A stretch of DNA of 64,000 nt. Source: Triatoma infestans. Its lineage: Eukaryota > Arthropoda > Insecta > Hemiptera > Reduviidae. A model generated the notes under the pieces. The model made no database searches. It was not told where the DNA came from and saw only the letters and a list, made by a program, of their open reading frames with translations. The position numbers were made by a program, and so were the translations under genes. The stretch lies in the NCBI GenBank assembly GCA_011037195.1, contig JAAEAF010014513.1, positions 57,854 through 121,853 of the forward strand. Direction: 5' to 3'. Of the stretch, positions 10,966 to 22,189 are shown one piece after another. Position 1 is the first letter of the stretch, and every line of letters begins with the position of its first letter.

Positions 10966-11950
10966 AATTTCAAGTTTGAAGAAATCTGTTGACCGGAAGT
11001 GCAGTTGATTGACGCTGCTCGTCAGGCCTTCCTTCACATTGGTTTAGGGTAAGCTTAGGGTATCAGATGTTACTGGAAGTTGGGTGCAAAGCCAAACCCA
11101 CTGCGACCATGGACACCTGTTGTGGCTTGTTTGTTCTACTGAACCCTTACGGGTACAATTTGTAAGTCTGAATGAGTTTATATGTGCGAGTAAGGCGCCT
11201 AAATCCATGTAGTTGGACACAGTACACTACCTCTGCAGGCTCTCTATAATATTGTGTGCATTTTTTTGAGGTTTCAATGTAAGTATTGTTCATATTTCTG
11301 GTACTAACACGTACGATTGCCAAGATCCTTGAACGAATGGATTCCATCTTAGAGAGGGAGAGGATGTCTTGATGCACAGTGAGATTACAGGCTAGTATTA
11401 CATGCAACACAGATCTTTTTGTGTTGGGTGTGATATCATACAATTTGACAAGACATACTGAAGATTGGTGGAACACCGGACTCCGGAATGTGACCAAAAA
11501 AAGTAGTTTATCATAAAAAAAAAGTGGTGTGACACATGACTTTCGCAATTGATACTCTTAATAATACAATATAAGTCTTACTAGTAAGAGAAAGTAATAA
11601 AGGGCATTAAATACGCGAATTAAAAATGAATAAATAAAAAGTTGAAGTAATTAAACTTGTTGTTGTTCGATCGCACCAGTGCTTCTAATGTACTCAAGGA
11701 CGTAATATTATGTTACATGACAACGACAGGTATTACGAAAAAGAAATAAAGTGAAGACAACATAGAAAGAGAAAGTAAATAAGTTAAAGTATAATGTAAG
11801 AGGGAAAGTTAAGTTTGTCTGTCAGTACTTCATGCCCTTCATAATTTAAGCCGATTTCAACTTATTATCACATTTGGAATACTCCTTACTTTATTAAAAC
11901 ACATTATTTTACTGTTTCATTGTTCCACAGTCTTCTTCATAGTTTTCCAG
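10966..11950. other. Mostly unassigned DNA with a 133-codon minus frame
   Basis: A minus-strand frame at 11147-11548 has no domain I recognise and no codon-level sign of selection that I can judge. CTTACTAGTAAGAGAAAGTA at about 11578-11597 is a family A end. A few family A phrases occur near 10985-11010. Confidence 0.35.
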
Positions 11951-11994
11951 ACATCATATTTTGACCAACCAACCACCACAACATCATATTTTGA
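11951..11994 (+). mobile_element. 16-bp terminal stub of hammerhead element family 1 with 14-bp target duplication
   Basis: ACATCATATTTTGA occurs at 11951-11964 and again at 11981-11994. Between the copies lie only 16 bp, CCAACCAACCACCACA. Its reverse complement TGTGGTGGTTGG is the terminus of the 242-bp element at 56956 and of the copies starting near 51799 and 63980. This is what an extreme 5' truncation during target-primed insertion would leave. The duplication is seen directly; the mechanism is inferred. Confidence 0.7.
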
Positions 11995-12990
11995 AGTATA
12001 AATAAGGTCGACAAATTTATTAAATGCAGATATTATTTTATATATAGTTTCTTCAACAATAGTAGCTTAATTGTCTCGATTTCGAGCTCAGGTCTGTTTA
12101 GTACACGAACGAATATTTATTTATGGGGGGGGGGCTATAAAGTTACAAATCTACTGCGACCTGAATAATCTATTGTGGTCCCCTTAGCTGTAGTGTTAGT
12201 ACATAGAATGTTATCTTCTGTAAAATGTGCTATGTGTACTTGTTAGTGATGCGTGAGTGTGAAGGTGAGCAAGAGCTTGTCTGTGTGTGGTTCGCTAAAC
12301 TACAGACGTCAACTACGTCTACAGGTCCGATATGTACTGTGTACAGTTAAAAGCACTTCCAGATCTTTCTGAGCGGCATTACTCTTCTGCTAAAACGATA
12401 GGAGAGCTGAGGAGGATACTGCCATTCAAGGAAACATCTACATAGTGTGGGGTCTTGATGTGGACTCGCTCAATGGGAAAGAAATGAATAGTTTTCAACT
12501 AGAATTTTCAGATTAGTGCTGAGAATTCGTAACTAAAATTAGTTCTAAGAGGATGTTACTAGATTTATTTCTAGAATACACCCTGCAATTATTACCTTCA
12601 GTTAGACTAGATGTTTGCGAGCCGACACGGTTCGATTCTCCATGAATATTAAGTAGGGAGATACACTTAATAATAGCGGGCTCTGGTGTAGGTGTCAGAA
12701 ACTATAGCGCGCGGGGAGTCGCTTTGGAAACACCAAATTACTTTAAAAAAATCTGGCTGGAAACACTGACACATCCACTTTCTTACCGCAGTTAATAATG
12801 TTATAATTATTGATCAGTTTTTCTAATAAATGGAATTGTTCTCAAAATTTAGTTGCCCTTAACCATCTACATGTGGTGGGGGGGTATTACAGGTTGATTC
12901 TCAGCAACCAGCAGGTACAGTGAAGAAGATTACTTGTGGGGGGGGGGTTCTTTAAAAATGTTCCAACGATTTCTTTTAAATCAATTTGTT
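11995..12990. other. Unassigned DNA with G-runs
   Basis: I find no gene. Poly-G runs occur near 12124-12133, 12878-12886 and 12937-12947. The rest shows no clear repeat partner in this window. Confidence 0.4.
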
Positions 12991-12996
12991 GCTAGT

Positions 12997-13146
12997 GACC
13001 GGTTTCGGATTTTCATCCTACGTCAGAGTAAGGTTTGCAATCACTTCGTGTAGAGAGATGACTTAAACTATATGTTTATATCACAAACGATACTGGTTGA
13101 TTGACGAACCTTGCTCTGATGATGGATGAAAATCCGAAACTGGTCA
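12997..13146. mobile_element. Hammerhead-like family 2, inverted pair
   Basis: Two oppositely oriented copies face each other. On - (12997-13026) the core reads CTGACG, TA, GGAT-GAAA-ATCC, GAAAC, CGGTC. On + (13116-13145) it reads CTGATGA, T, GGAT-GAAA-ATCC, GAAAC, TGGTC. CUGAUGA and GAAA are exact hammerhead core boxes; position 7 of the core tolerates change. Stem II is four perfect pairs closed by GAAA, with a T between box and stem. Flanks AACCTTNCT are shared by both arms. Transcribed, the region would fold back with one motif in each arm. Confidence 0.6.
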
Positions 13147-13319
13147 GAACCTACACAATCTCAGCCTGGAAAACAGTGGCAATACCCTTAAAGCCACAGA
13201 TCTTCCTTTTACTGAAAAGCCTCTGTAGGCAAGCTCTAGCTCCAGACAGACCTGTTTCCTTCTGCCTTGAGCCATTGGATAGTTGGTTGCTTAATGTAAC
13301 CCGTCGGTATTTTTATGTA

Positions 13320-13815
13320 GAAAATTGCAATAAACTGTTCCGTAAGGTAGCACTTCCAGTCAACCTATTTTCTTCAACCGCGGAATGGTATAATAAATTA
13401 AAATAGCACTTTCAAGGAAAGCTTAACCTCAGCTCTTCCCCCAAAATCTTCTTAAATGAAATTTCCCAGAGAAATGTTTTAAATAAAAGTTCTACTTCTG
13501 TATATGGGTAGCGCTGTATATCAAGTTTAAAGAAAGTCAATGGATTCTTGTTCGAGAAAATCGCATACAAAAATTGAAAAATTCATTCAATAAAGTGGTA
13601 CCTTCAGTTTACTGATTTTCACCAAGACCTTATTGTCAGGTCTCCCAGTGAAACTTAAACTAATATCAAGTTAGAACTTTGTGCGATTTTTCGTGTTTAA
13701 GATTTTTCATGTACATACAAAAACGTACAGACACCATTTCTAAAAATCACTTTTTTGGACTCGGGGAACCTCAAAACGTGTATTTTCGATGAAACACAGT
13801 TTCAAAAATGTAACA
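13320..13815. repeat. Dispersed repeat family A fragment
   Basis: Contains family phrases AAATGTTTTAAATAAAAGT, AAGTTTAAAGAAA, GAGAAAATCGCA, ATTCA-TAAAGTGGTACCTTC and CTCGGGGAACCTCAAAACGTGTATTT in + order. Non-coding; ends are approximate. Confidence 0.65.
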
Positions 13816-14038
13816 CTATTGCAATAATAATAATAATAATGACAAAAACAGTAATTCTGTCTGGGAAATGAACGATCAAGTTTTAGTTAATTCGAGGATC
13901 TTGTGGTTTTGTTACTATAAATGTGGACGGTTATTGTGTCTGTCTGTACATACTGCTGCTAATATCTTGTATAAATATATATATACTGTTGCCCCTTGGC
14001 CACCAACTACTGTACTCGCTGGTCGCTCACTACTGTAT

Positions 14039-14063
14039 ACACTATATATATATATATATATAT
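14039..14063 (+). repeat. (TA)n microsatellite
   Basis: A run of alternating A and T preceded by shorter TATA strings (13974-13986). The frames of 85-115 codons that cross it (Tyr/Ile-rich) are translations of the repeat, not genes. Confidence 0.8.
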
Positions 14064-14430
14064 CCCAGTATATACTATCAGAGAGAAGGATCTATTCTCA
14101 CGGCCTTGAATATTGCCACTTTATATTTTTTATCCTATTATTTATTTATTTATTATTACTTATTTTTACATTTCCTCTGATTCAGTTGTTAGTTTTTCAT
14201 TTGTTTTTTAACTGAGTTATAATTCCTTATTACATCATTGTATAAGGTCTCACTCGTGTATAGATAATTAAACTTTCTTGGACAATTAGATAATTTCATG
14301 AAAGGTATTATTATAAATTTCTACATTAGAAAAGGTATTTTCCTTGTTTTTCCTCGATTAGTTCGCCATGGTCTTTTCGCTTTTATTTTTAAATTATAAC
14401 TAATAACAGCATTTTTTTTTTTTTAAATAG

Positions 14431-14665
14431 GAAGGGAATAGCTAAGAGGTTAGCGTACTGGACTCCCACGCGGAGGACCCGGGTTCGAGTCCAGCTGCGC
14501 TGCCCTTAGATTTTTTCATCCTAGGAGCCTCTACAGCTCACAGTCCGGTGATGGACAGTGCTGTCTGTAACGAGATAACACTGTTCGGAGGCCGGCAGTG
14601 CACTGAGAAGGTCCGGGCGCCAATGCCCATAGATGTTGACGCGCCTTAAATTAAACAAAACAAAA
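14431..14665 (+). mobile_element. tRNA-derived SINE
   Basis: The head is tRNA-like: box A-like TAGCTAAGAGGTTA (14439-14452) and exact box B GGTTCGAGTCC (14482-14492), about 30 bp apart. These are the internal RNA polymerase III promoter elements. A non-tRNA body follows, then a tail of about 65 bp (GGCCGGCAGTGCACTGAGAA ... GTTGACGCGCCTTA) ending in ATTAAACAAAACAAAA. The tail also follows the zinc-knuckle end of the LINE at 22.2-23.3 kb, as expected when a SINE borrows its partner LINE's 3' end. A T-run precedes the 5' end. The tRNA part is too diverged to be a working tRNA. Confidence 0.8.
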
Positions 14666-14934
14666 TTATATCAAAGGCTGAACTCAATAGTTCTATCAGC
14701 AACCGCATCAAGGCCACAACTAGGTCTCCAAACATTACGCCAACTACGCGTTACATACATCCCGCTGTCAAGCCCACTGCAATGTATCGGCGAATAGGCT
14801 ACAACTTCTGCAGTCAATCTCTTTTCACCTAGAAGCTGTCTCTAGCGGTAAGAGGAATGCGACCATCTAGATTCTAGAGGCTTAAGAATTGAGATATCAG
14901 ATAAAACTTTAAAGAGGAAATATCAGACGCCATA

Positions 14935-15100
14935 TCGGGGGGGGGGGGAAGTTGTTTGCGTCCGAGATTGTTCTCACGTGTTCCACTAAATATCCAACTA
15001 ACGAACATCATTGCCAGCGCAACCTTTATATACAGGGCCGCGTGGCGTAGAATATCTGAATAGCTGAAGTTATGGTGTGGGGGAAGGCGCTAGTTCAACT
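14935..15100. repeat. Second copy of the SSNA1-intron repeat
   Basis: The region beginning with a poly-G run at about 14938 matches 787-1040 in reverse orientation: GAAGTTGTTTGCGTCCGAGA, TTCTCACGTG, ATATCCAACTA, CCAGCGCA and GGCG-GAATA-CTGAATAGC-GAAG-TATGG. Divergence is high. Confidence 0.6.
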
Positions 15101-15339
15101 TAAACCTTGTAAGGTTCACCGTTCACCAAGCTTGCCCAAGTCATGTACTGTTAGAACAAGAAAGATATCTAACAAGTCTCCTCACTCTTCAAGCGACACA
15201 CAACAGCCAATGCTACACCATTATACATTCATCACGCTATCAACAATTATTACTTTTCGCCCGGTCAGTCTACCCTCCAGTTTTTAGTTAGTAGAGTATG
15301 TAAATATAAATAGTGAGTACTAGTGACCAGATCATGTGT

Positions 15340-15715
15340 TCTTCTTTCAACATTGTTCCGTAAAAATGCTTCAAATAAAAGTGATGTGGGAAGGTTTGGA
15401 CATGAAGTTTAATGAAAACCGTTTTTGGAAACATCGCGACAAACTGAAAGAAACATTCAGTCGCACTTCCGGTTGATGGATTTTTGATTTTGCTCAATAC
15501 CTTGGAATCAGATACGGTGCCTAAACAGAATACAAAGTTTGTGTTCTCTGCAACTTTTCGTTTTTGATATATTTTATTCCCAAACACACCTGCATAGATC
15601 ATTCGCTTTTTTTTTTTACTAGGGGAACCTCAAAACATGTGTTTCCGGTAAAAAGACATTTTGAAAATTTGGCTCGGTCGTAATACTTCCTCTCCCCAAG
15701 AGAAAGGAAAAATGT
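15340..15715. repeat. Dispersed repeat family A fragment
   Basis: Carries CTTCAAATAAAAGT, AATGAAAACCG, CATTCAGT-GCACTTCCGGTTGATGGATTTTTG, TGCAACTTTTCG-TTTTTGA and GGGGAACCTCAAAACATGTG. Minus-strand frames here are compositional. Confidence 0.65.
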
Positions 15716-16287
15716 GTCGTCCGTTATAATTGTAGTGACTGCATTAACAGAAAGCCGCGAATGATATTTCTCATCCAGTTTTGTTAAACACTTCTCCCCA
15801 CCACCCAGTATCAGCTATGTTTGTATAAAATTCTCTCCCACTATAGTACTCTAAAAATTAAGACACCAAATTACATATTAAACCAATGAGTAGATCAGAT
15901 AAATATTTAATGGTTGTGCTGTATTATGATTATAGGCGACCTAGTAACGTCAGTCTGGAGGTCGTCACATTTGTTATAGGATCATTTAGAAAAAAATGTG
16001 TAAAGTGGATATCACATTTTGTACTTTTTTTGTTTGTTTGTTTATCAGACTTTTATCGCCATTATAGTGGGTTTCACTGGTTGGGAAAATTTATTATAAT
16101 CTTATCTGATGATAATATTTCCCCTCTCTAGCGCTAACATTATTGATTTGTTTTTAACTGTCTATTTCTATTTTCCTATATGCCTTGTTGTATAGTATTG
16201 GAAAATCTAATATTTTAGATTTTGAAAATCGTGAAAAAGGAAAAAAACAAAATCTTTCAGTAAAATCGCAGATCCCGGTCTGACAAT

Positions 16288-16362
16288 ATTTGGCCTATAT
16301 GTTCGCGTCGATTCCCGGCCTATATGTTCGCGTCGATTACCGGCCTATATGTTCGTGTCGAT
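16288..16362 (+). repeat. 25-bp tandem repeat, three units
   Basis: Three near-identical copies of GGCCTATATGTTCGCGTCGA plus five linking bases (TTCCC or TTACC). GC-richer than its surroundings. No function visible. Confidence 0.85.
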
Positions 16363-16429
16363 TCCAGTGGCTGGTGGTATTTAAAGGAAATGAGTTTTCT
16401 GCCAGTTTTCCTTTTTTGACGAAATTTTG

Positions 16430-16938
16430 TTGAAGCAAAACAACTCATCACTTTTTCTTACTTTAGTTAATATAAAATTGGCTAATTTTCTTCAATTTGG
16501 ACCATTTTGTGAGAATTTAGTTGTGTCCCAAATAGTGATGATTGGTTCCCTGACAAAACAGCAAAATACATTTGAATGTGATTACATTGTTGCCCAAATG
16601 GCAGTGCTCCTATCACTGGCCTATCTAATACCCTACGGAAATCAATTTTTCCTGTTAGAAATAAAAGTAATAGTAATGTGAGTAAAAAATGTAAGAAGGG
16701 TGAAGAAAATTGTTGGAATAATTTTTGACGAAAAAGATCGCAAAATTTTGAAGGAACAAACATTCAGTTGAGTTGTACTTCCGGTTGATGGACATGCCCC
16801 CCCCCCTAGCTGGGTAATCTAATTAGGATACAAAGTTTGTACTTACAAAGATTTTTCATTTTTGAAATACATACACACACATTTATACACACCATCGCTA
16901 AAAATATTTATTTTTTCCAACAGCGACTTATTTCCTGG

Positions 16939-16984
<46 letters not shown>

Positions 16985-17560
16985 GTAAACTCAACCTTGG
17001 TATCCCGTTATATACTGCCACTGTGCATCAGGTCGAATATTTCGGGCAAAATCCATCAACCGGAAATGCGAGCGACTTGACTGAATAATTTTTTTCAGTT
17101 TTTCGTAATTTTCTCGATGTCACTCCAGCGATTTTTTATACACTTCGTATACTATCAACACATATAAATACCCATCACTTTTATTTGAAACATTTCATTC
17201 TCACTTGAAAATTAATTTATTGGGGGTTCTGAGGGAACAGCAGCTGTTATGTTTTCCTCTAAGTACCATTTCAGTGTAATATATAGTTTTATCACCTACA
17301 TAATAATAATACGTACATAGAGGAAGCATTGATAGAAATACAAATTTGAAGAGAATCGGTTTACCGAAAGTACGCGACATTAAAGAATAGGTTTTTGAGT
17401 TTATTGGATTTTTTCGAAATCGACTATAACGATTTCTTTTTCAACTTGGAATGCTAACTAGAGAGATTACTTTTAAACAAATTTCAAGTTTTGGATACAA
17501 AACTATGATAATTTAATTCCTGTGATTGGTTCATATCAAATATTTCTTTCTTTAGATAAA
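16430..17560. repeat. Dispersed repeat family A, long composite fragment with TA microsatellite
   Basis: Two or more family A segments in both orientations, with AACATTCAGTTGAG-TGTACTTCCGGTTGATGG, CATACACACACA, TTTTCTCGATG-CTCCAGCGATTT and GGGGGTTCTGAGGGAACAG. A (TA)n run lies at about 16955-16981. No protein domain in any frame. Confidence 0.6.
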
Positions 17561-18180
17561 ATAAGAAAACACTTTACAGCGGTGCAATTGTGCGGAATTA
17601 TGAAGAGTATTATTATTGTCAAGAAGGACAAATATAACCTTGTGGGACAGCCAATGGCAAACCGGAACATTATGCGGACCGGCCCGACTAGTCATCTATC
17701 TATTATAGAGGGGAGAGTGGCCAATTTTCTGTACGATAGACTGACAACTGGCCTGGCCATTATACAGTGTTACCACTACGTACTCTAGTGTTCCTTCACC
17801 AATTTACTTTAATTACCTTCTATTGTTTGGTATTCTGTTCCCGCCCTCTCCCTCTCTGTTTTCCTATTTTTTGTTTTAACAAATGATTACCACTATTGTT
17901 TCATTACGTCACCCGTTTTTTTTAAAAACTAATTATTCCTAATTTATATAAAGAAATATTATTGAGTAATTGATGATTGAATGTTGTTGAACAGTTTTGG
18001 TGAATAGAGGTGCCTAATATTGCTCAGTTTTGTCGACATTAATTCAATCTGTTAGAACAGTCGATCAAAATATATTTCATAATCGACTTTATAGTCGCAG
18101 TAGATCTCAACAAAAACAATGGCATTTTCCAAGTCTTTATTTAGTCGATTATGAATATTTTCGAGAAAGATCGCGAAATT
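17561..18180. other. Unassigned DNA
   Basis: A plus-strand frame of 88 codons (17522-17788) has no domain I recognise. No RNA gene or transposon end is seen. Confidence 0.35.
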
Positions 18181-19230
18181 AGCGAAAAAAATTTCTTTTC
18201 TGATCCTTGATTCTTTAACTGCTACTGACTCATGGATATGTGTGTCCCTGCTAACAGTTGTTAGTTCCTATCTTGCTATAGGGAAATAAATGTTACTAGC
18301 ACAGCCTCTCACCCGCAAACATGTATATGTTTGTATTTTTTCGTTTCATTGCTCCATTAGATACTTTAGCGAATTCTGTTGTCTTGTTTTACTTTCTCCG
18401 ACTGCTGTAAAGAGGAAGTATTGCGATCGTGTCACATTTTAGAAATTGAGTTTTTTACCGGAAATACCTGTTTTGAGGCCCCCTGAATATGGAAAAGTAT
18501 TTTTTCTTAGAAATTAGTTTGCATGTATGTTTTGTGTTTTATGGTCAACATAACGAAAATATGGAAAAATCGTTCTCAGCTGAAACTTGGTATATTGCTT
18601 AGGTGCTACCAGGAGGGAAGCGTTTTGGGGAAGTTCGGTGACCGGATGTATCATTACTGAATAGATTTTTCAGTTCTTTTTTTCGAGGGGGGGGGGGCAA
18701 TTTTTCTCGAAAACGGCTACAAATTTTCAGAATTTTGACAAATACTTAATAATAATTAATATTATTTATATGATAGAATTGTATAATAAACTAAAATTGC
18801 ATTATGTAAGAAAACATAACCCCCCCTCTCCAAAAACTACCTTAAATAAATTTTTCCTGAAGAAATGTTTCAAATAAAAGTGGTAGCTCTTTGTATGAAT
18901 AATTAATATAATAAGTTTAAAGAAAATCGTCGGAGCTGTTTTCGAGAAACTCACAAAAAAATGAAAAAAATCCATTCAATAAGTTGTTACTTCCGGTGAG
19001 GAATTTTGCCAGGTAAAGTTCCACATGTCGGATCCCATGATGATACCCACATGGAATATCAAGTATGAACATTCTGCGATTTTATGTTTTTGAGCTATGC
19101 TGTTCACATATACACCCACATCTTTTTCTAAAAAATAATTTTTTAAACTCGGAGGTCTCAATACGTGTATCGGAGGTGAAAACTCGATATCGAAAATTTG
19201 ACACGATTACAATGACTTAACAATTAAATG
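18181..19230. repeat. Dispersed repeat family A, near full-length but mosaic
   Basis: Begins with TGTAAAGAGGAAGTATTGCGATCGTGTCA (in parts) near 18410 and runs through ACCGGAAATACCTGTTTTGA, a poly-G run (18688-18698), TTTTTCTCGAAAACGGCT, AAATGTTTCAAATAAAAGTG, GTTTAAAGAAAATCGTCGGA and TCAATACGTGTAT. The order suggests head-on segments joined together. Non-coding. Confidence 0.6.
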
Positions 19231-20194
19231 TATACTGCAAATGTTAACAGTGTAAGAGAGGTTTGATCTGATGAGGAATATTGCTAAAACTAGACAGCAC
19301 TATGGTTGTATGAATAATACAACGTTATCGCAATACTTTGTCTTACTATTAGTATTCTTACTGTTAGTAAGAAAAAGTAGAAATTATATACATAGTATAG
19401 GATATTAAATTCACCATAGAAGTCATTTAACTATTTAGTATGTCGTTAGAAAAAATCTGCACATTTTGTAGTTGGAACAAACTATCTGGTGTCAAGTTGT
19501 GTGAATAAAACAGTGATACTGGCACCATACTGTTGGTACAGCGAGTTATATAGCTTAGTGTCATCTTCAGTTCATATAACGTACGTACAAACACACAGCC
19601 TCCTGCATTACTTTACATCTCTCATAATATCTCCATTACTTTTCTACTTATATCTGTAGTTCTTGGAATTAGTATTCTTTATTTTATATTCTCTTTTACT
19701 ATTTTGTTTATAAGTACGTACATCTGTCTGTACGTACTTATATAACATGTATATCTGTCTGTACCATACCATATTTGTTCTCTTCAAATTATTTCTTCAA
19801 AAATAATAATATATATTCAACTGTTCTCACAGTGCTCACACTGAACGGAATCTATAGAAATGGATTTTTTAGCGATAAACTTGGCATAGTGTGAATCACT
19901 AACACGACTTTCTCTCAATGCAATTTACATAGCTACAATTGGCAGATTCTCTTCTCATATTTGGAAAGATTTTGTTGAATATTTAGTTGTGGGTCAGTAC
20001 CAAATAAAGTAGGTTGTGAGAAAGTTATCAAAATAACAAGAGCCTCTAAGTGAAAGGGATTTATTTCCGTGCTAGCTTCTTCACCAGAGACTTCCTCAGG
20101 ATCAGCTTTTTGTTTTGGAAAACTGACAGATCTGTGCAGCCAAGTACCTGTATCAGGTTTAAAGGAAACCGCGCTTATACGTTAACGAGTGAAC
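19231..20194. other. Unassigned DNA between repeats
   Basis: Includes a family A end-like string (ATACTTTGTCTTACTATTAG and GTTAGTAAGAAAAAGTAG at about 19335-19380) and short inverted phrases near 19705-19745 (TAAGTACGTACA and TGTACGTACTTA). I see no gene. Confidence 0.4.
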
Positions 20195-20197
20195 TAA

Positions 20198-20815
20198 AGG
20201 ATCCCCCACACCAACGCGAAACATTCGCTGTCGCGGCGGAAAATTTCCTAGCGTCGCGGCAGCGAAACAAGTTTGCCCACACCGACGCGGGAGCGAATAT
20301 TGGATCTTTCCATATTGGATTTCCTTTGTGAGTGTTTGGACATTCTACCAAAATTTATTTTTTAATAATATTTATCGTTAACGTATTACAATGTCTTCGT
20401 CTGATTCTGATGAAGAAGAAGCTCTGTTATTATTGGCACTTGCTGAAAGTGTAAAAAACAGGTAAGTGGATATATAGACATTTTTATAATAATAATAATA
20501 CCACTTTTTTATTTCAGAAGTAAAAAGAAAAGGAAATGGATTCATGAAATTAATGAACTTCGTAATAGAACACGTAATTAGAACTTCGTAAATGGCAAAC
20601 ACCATTTTTTTAACAATTCCAAGCGGCGAAACAATAGCGGCAGCGGAAAAAACTCTGCATGCAGCGTTGGAGCGGAACGACGCTATACTGCCGCCATAGT
20701 TGCGAAATCCGCCTCACCCAGTGTGAATACAGGTATAGACCGCCATGACTATCGTTCCGCTGCGGTTCCGTGTCCGCCGCCGCAGCGAATGTTTCGCGTC
20801 GGTGTGGGGGATCGT
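20198..20815 (+). mobile_element. Internally deleted PIF/Harbinger DNA transposon
   Basis: TAA at 20195-20197 and TAA at 20816-20818 flank a 618-bp element. The inverted termini match: GATCCCCCACACC-A/G-ACGCG and AAACATTCGCTG at the left, and their reverse complement at the right. TWA (TAA/TTA) target duplications are typical of PIF/Harbinger elements. Further GC-rich inverted segments lie inside each end. The interior keeps the 5' end of a transposase gene, including an intron. The rest of the transposase, with its DDE catalytic residues, is missing, so the element is non-autonomous. Confidence 0.85.
20391..20581 (+). pseudogene. Truncated Harbinger transposase N-terminus, two exons
   Basis: Exon 1 (20391-20461) starts at ATG and ends CAG|GTAAGT. 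Exon 2 (20518-20581) starts after TTTATTTCAG and ends at TAG. Spliced, they encode 44 residues: an acidic start MSSSDSDEEEALLLLALAES, then a basic stretch KKKRKW followed by IHEINELR. This acidic start plus W-x-H-x-IN-x-R layout is what I know from the N-terminus of Harbinger transposases. The reading stops before any catalytic region. Splice sites look intact, so a tiny peptide could be made, but no function is implied. It lies wholly within the 618-bp element. Confidence 0.75.
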
Positions 20816-20818
20816 TAA

Positions 20819-22189
20819 AAATATGATGTTGATGAATTTATACTTTAATGGTAATTTATAATTAAATCGGTCGAAACCGATTTTCTTCAAACAGGAATTG
20901 TTGTAATATATTTAATTTTTACATTATTAAATTAGGTGAGGTATTTGACAACAGGAAAGCCTGACTTTATCGCTGCTTCTAGGACACCCCCACCCCAAAT
21001 TCATGAAAAATCTAACATAATCACTTGTCACCCTATTTTGATTTTCTTTTATTTCTATAGGGGTTAGGAAAGTAGGATACTATTTGAAACTCTCCTAAGA
21101 GGGCCAGCTGGTTCAGTGGAGGCCGGAGGGTTCGAGAGAAAGAGGAAGAAGAAGATTGACGCTACGCTGTTGTAAGAGGTGGTCAGGCAAACGCCAACAG
21201 CGAATCGTTTGCTGGGAAAAAATGAAGTAGGAAGGGAATAGGAAAAACGTTGCAAAAAAATAGAAATAAGCAACTTCTCAAAATTAGGTCACTAAAATGG
21301 AATTCAATAGACACAAGTTTGTTGTATGCCCTGCACTTGCGCACGTTTTGAGAACTCTTTTCCCTTTTTATTTGTATAATACTTTCCTCCTAAAATAAAC
21401 TCTCTCTTTATCTGTAATAGATTAAGTGGTGTAGGGCAAGTTCTACAAAAGATGGACAAAGTATCAGGCTTGATTCTGTATAATAAAAGAAATAAAACTT
21501 TCAATAAATGAAATATACAAAATACCACCATTCAATAAAAAATAAATTTCTTTTTCAAGCCGCGATTAAGAGAATGCCGAGATAAAACAAAATGATAAAT
21601 TGTACAAAAAAAAGGGGAATATAAAAACTATTTACACACAAATAATTAAATAGAAAACTCAAAATGGAAATTGAACGAAATGTATATTTTCTTGGCAAAT
21701 AAAAAAATATTCCTCAACAATAATTGAAAATAATACTTTCTGTTTGAATATTGATTTGGCCGATCAGCTTTCAGTAAATTAAATTTCTTGACAAAATTAT
21801 GTATGTGGGCAAGAAAAAAAGAAAAAGTAGATGAGATAGATACTCTCACTTAATATACAGTTTTCTCTACTCACATGAATGTTTCCGGGGCTCCTGGTGA
21901 CGGCGTGGCCGCTCCGTTCGCCTTCTTATTGGACGATCTGAAGAGAGAAAATGAAAATTCCCTTCAGGTTGCCTAAATCCACCTCTCTCCCTCTCTCATA
22001 TATATATATATATTGTTACTATATATTAAAGAACAAGCTACGTGTGCAGCTGTGGTTGTTGATGGTGGAGTTTATTTCTGTTAATGTATCTCCACCATTA
22101 TTATTGGCTCTGTATGCTTTAAACCTAATATTGATATTGACATAGTATTAGCAAGATTGGTTCTAACCCTTGATGAGTTAAAAGTCAGA
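20819..22189. other. AT-rich DNA without a supported gene
   Basis: Minus-strand frames of 60-75 codons (21064-21849) are Phe/Leu/Ser-rich and unrelated to known domains as far as I can see. A (TA)n run with flanking CT repeats lies near 21985-22013. Confidence 0.4.

Noticed and set aside
11147..11548. 133-codon minus-strand frame
   Set aside because: Longest unexplained frame outside repeats, but I see no domain, splice context or paralogue. Too weak to call a gene without a database search or transcripts.
13101..13406. 101-codon frame containing the hammerhead-like motif
   Set aside because: It spans motif sequence and family A repeat, and no protein family is apparent.
13868..14215. Overlapping 115- and 85-codon frames
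   Set aside because: They cross a (TA)n microsatellite and are Tyr/Ile/Leu-rich with no domain.
14431..14500. Functional tRNA gene
   Set aside because: Box A and B are present but the arms do not pair as a cloverleaf by eye, and a SINE body and tail follow directly.
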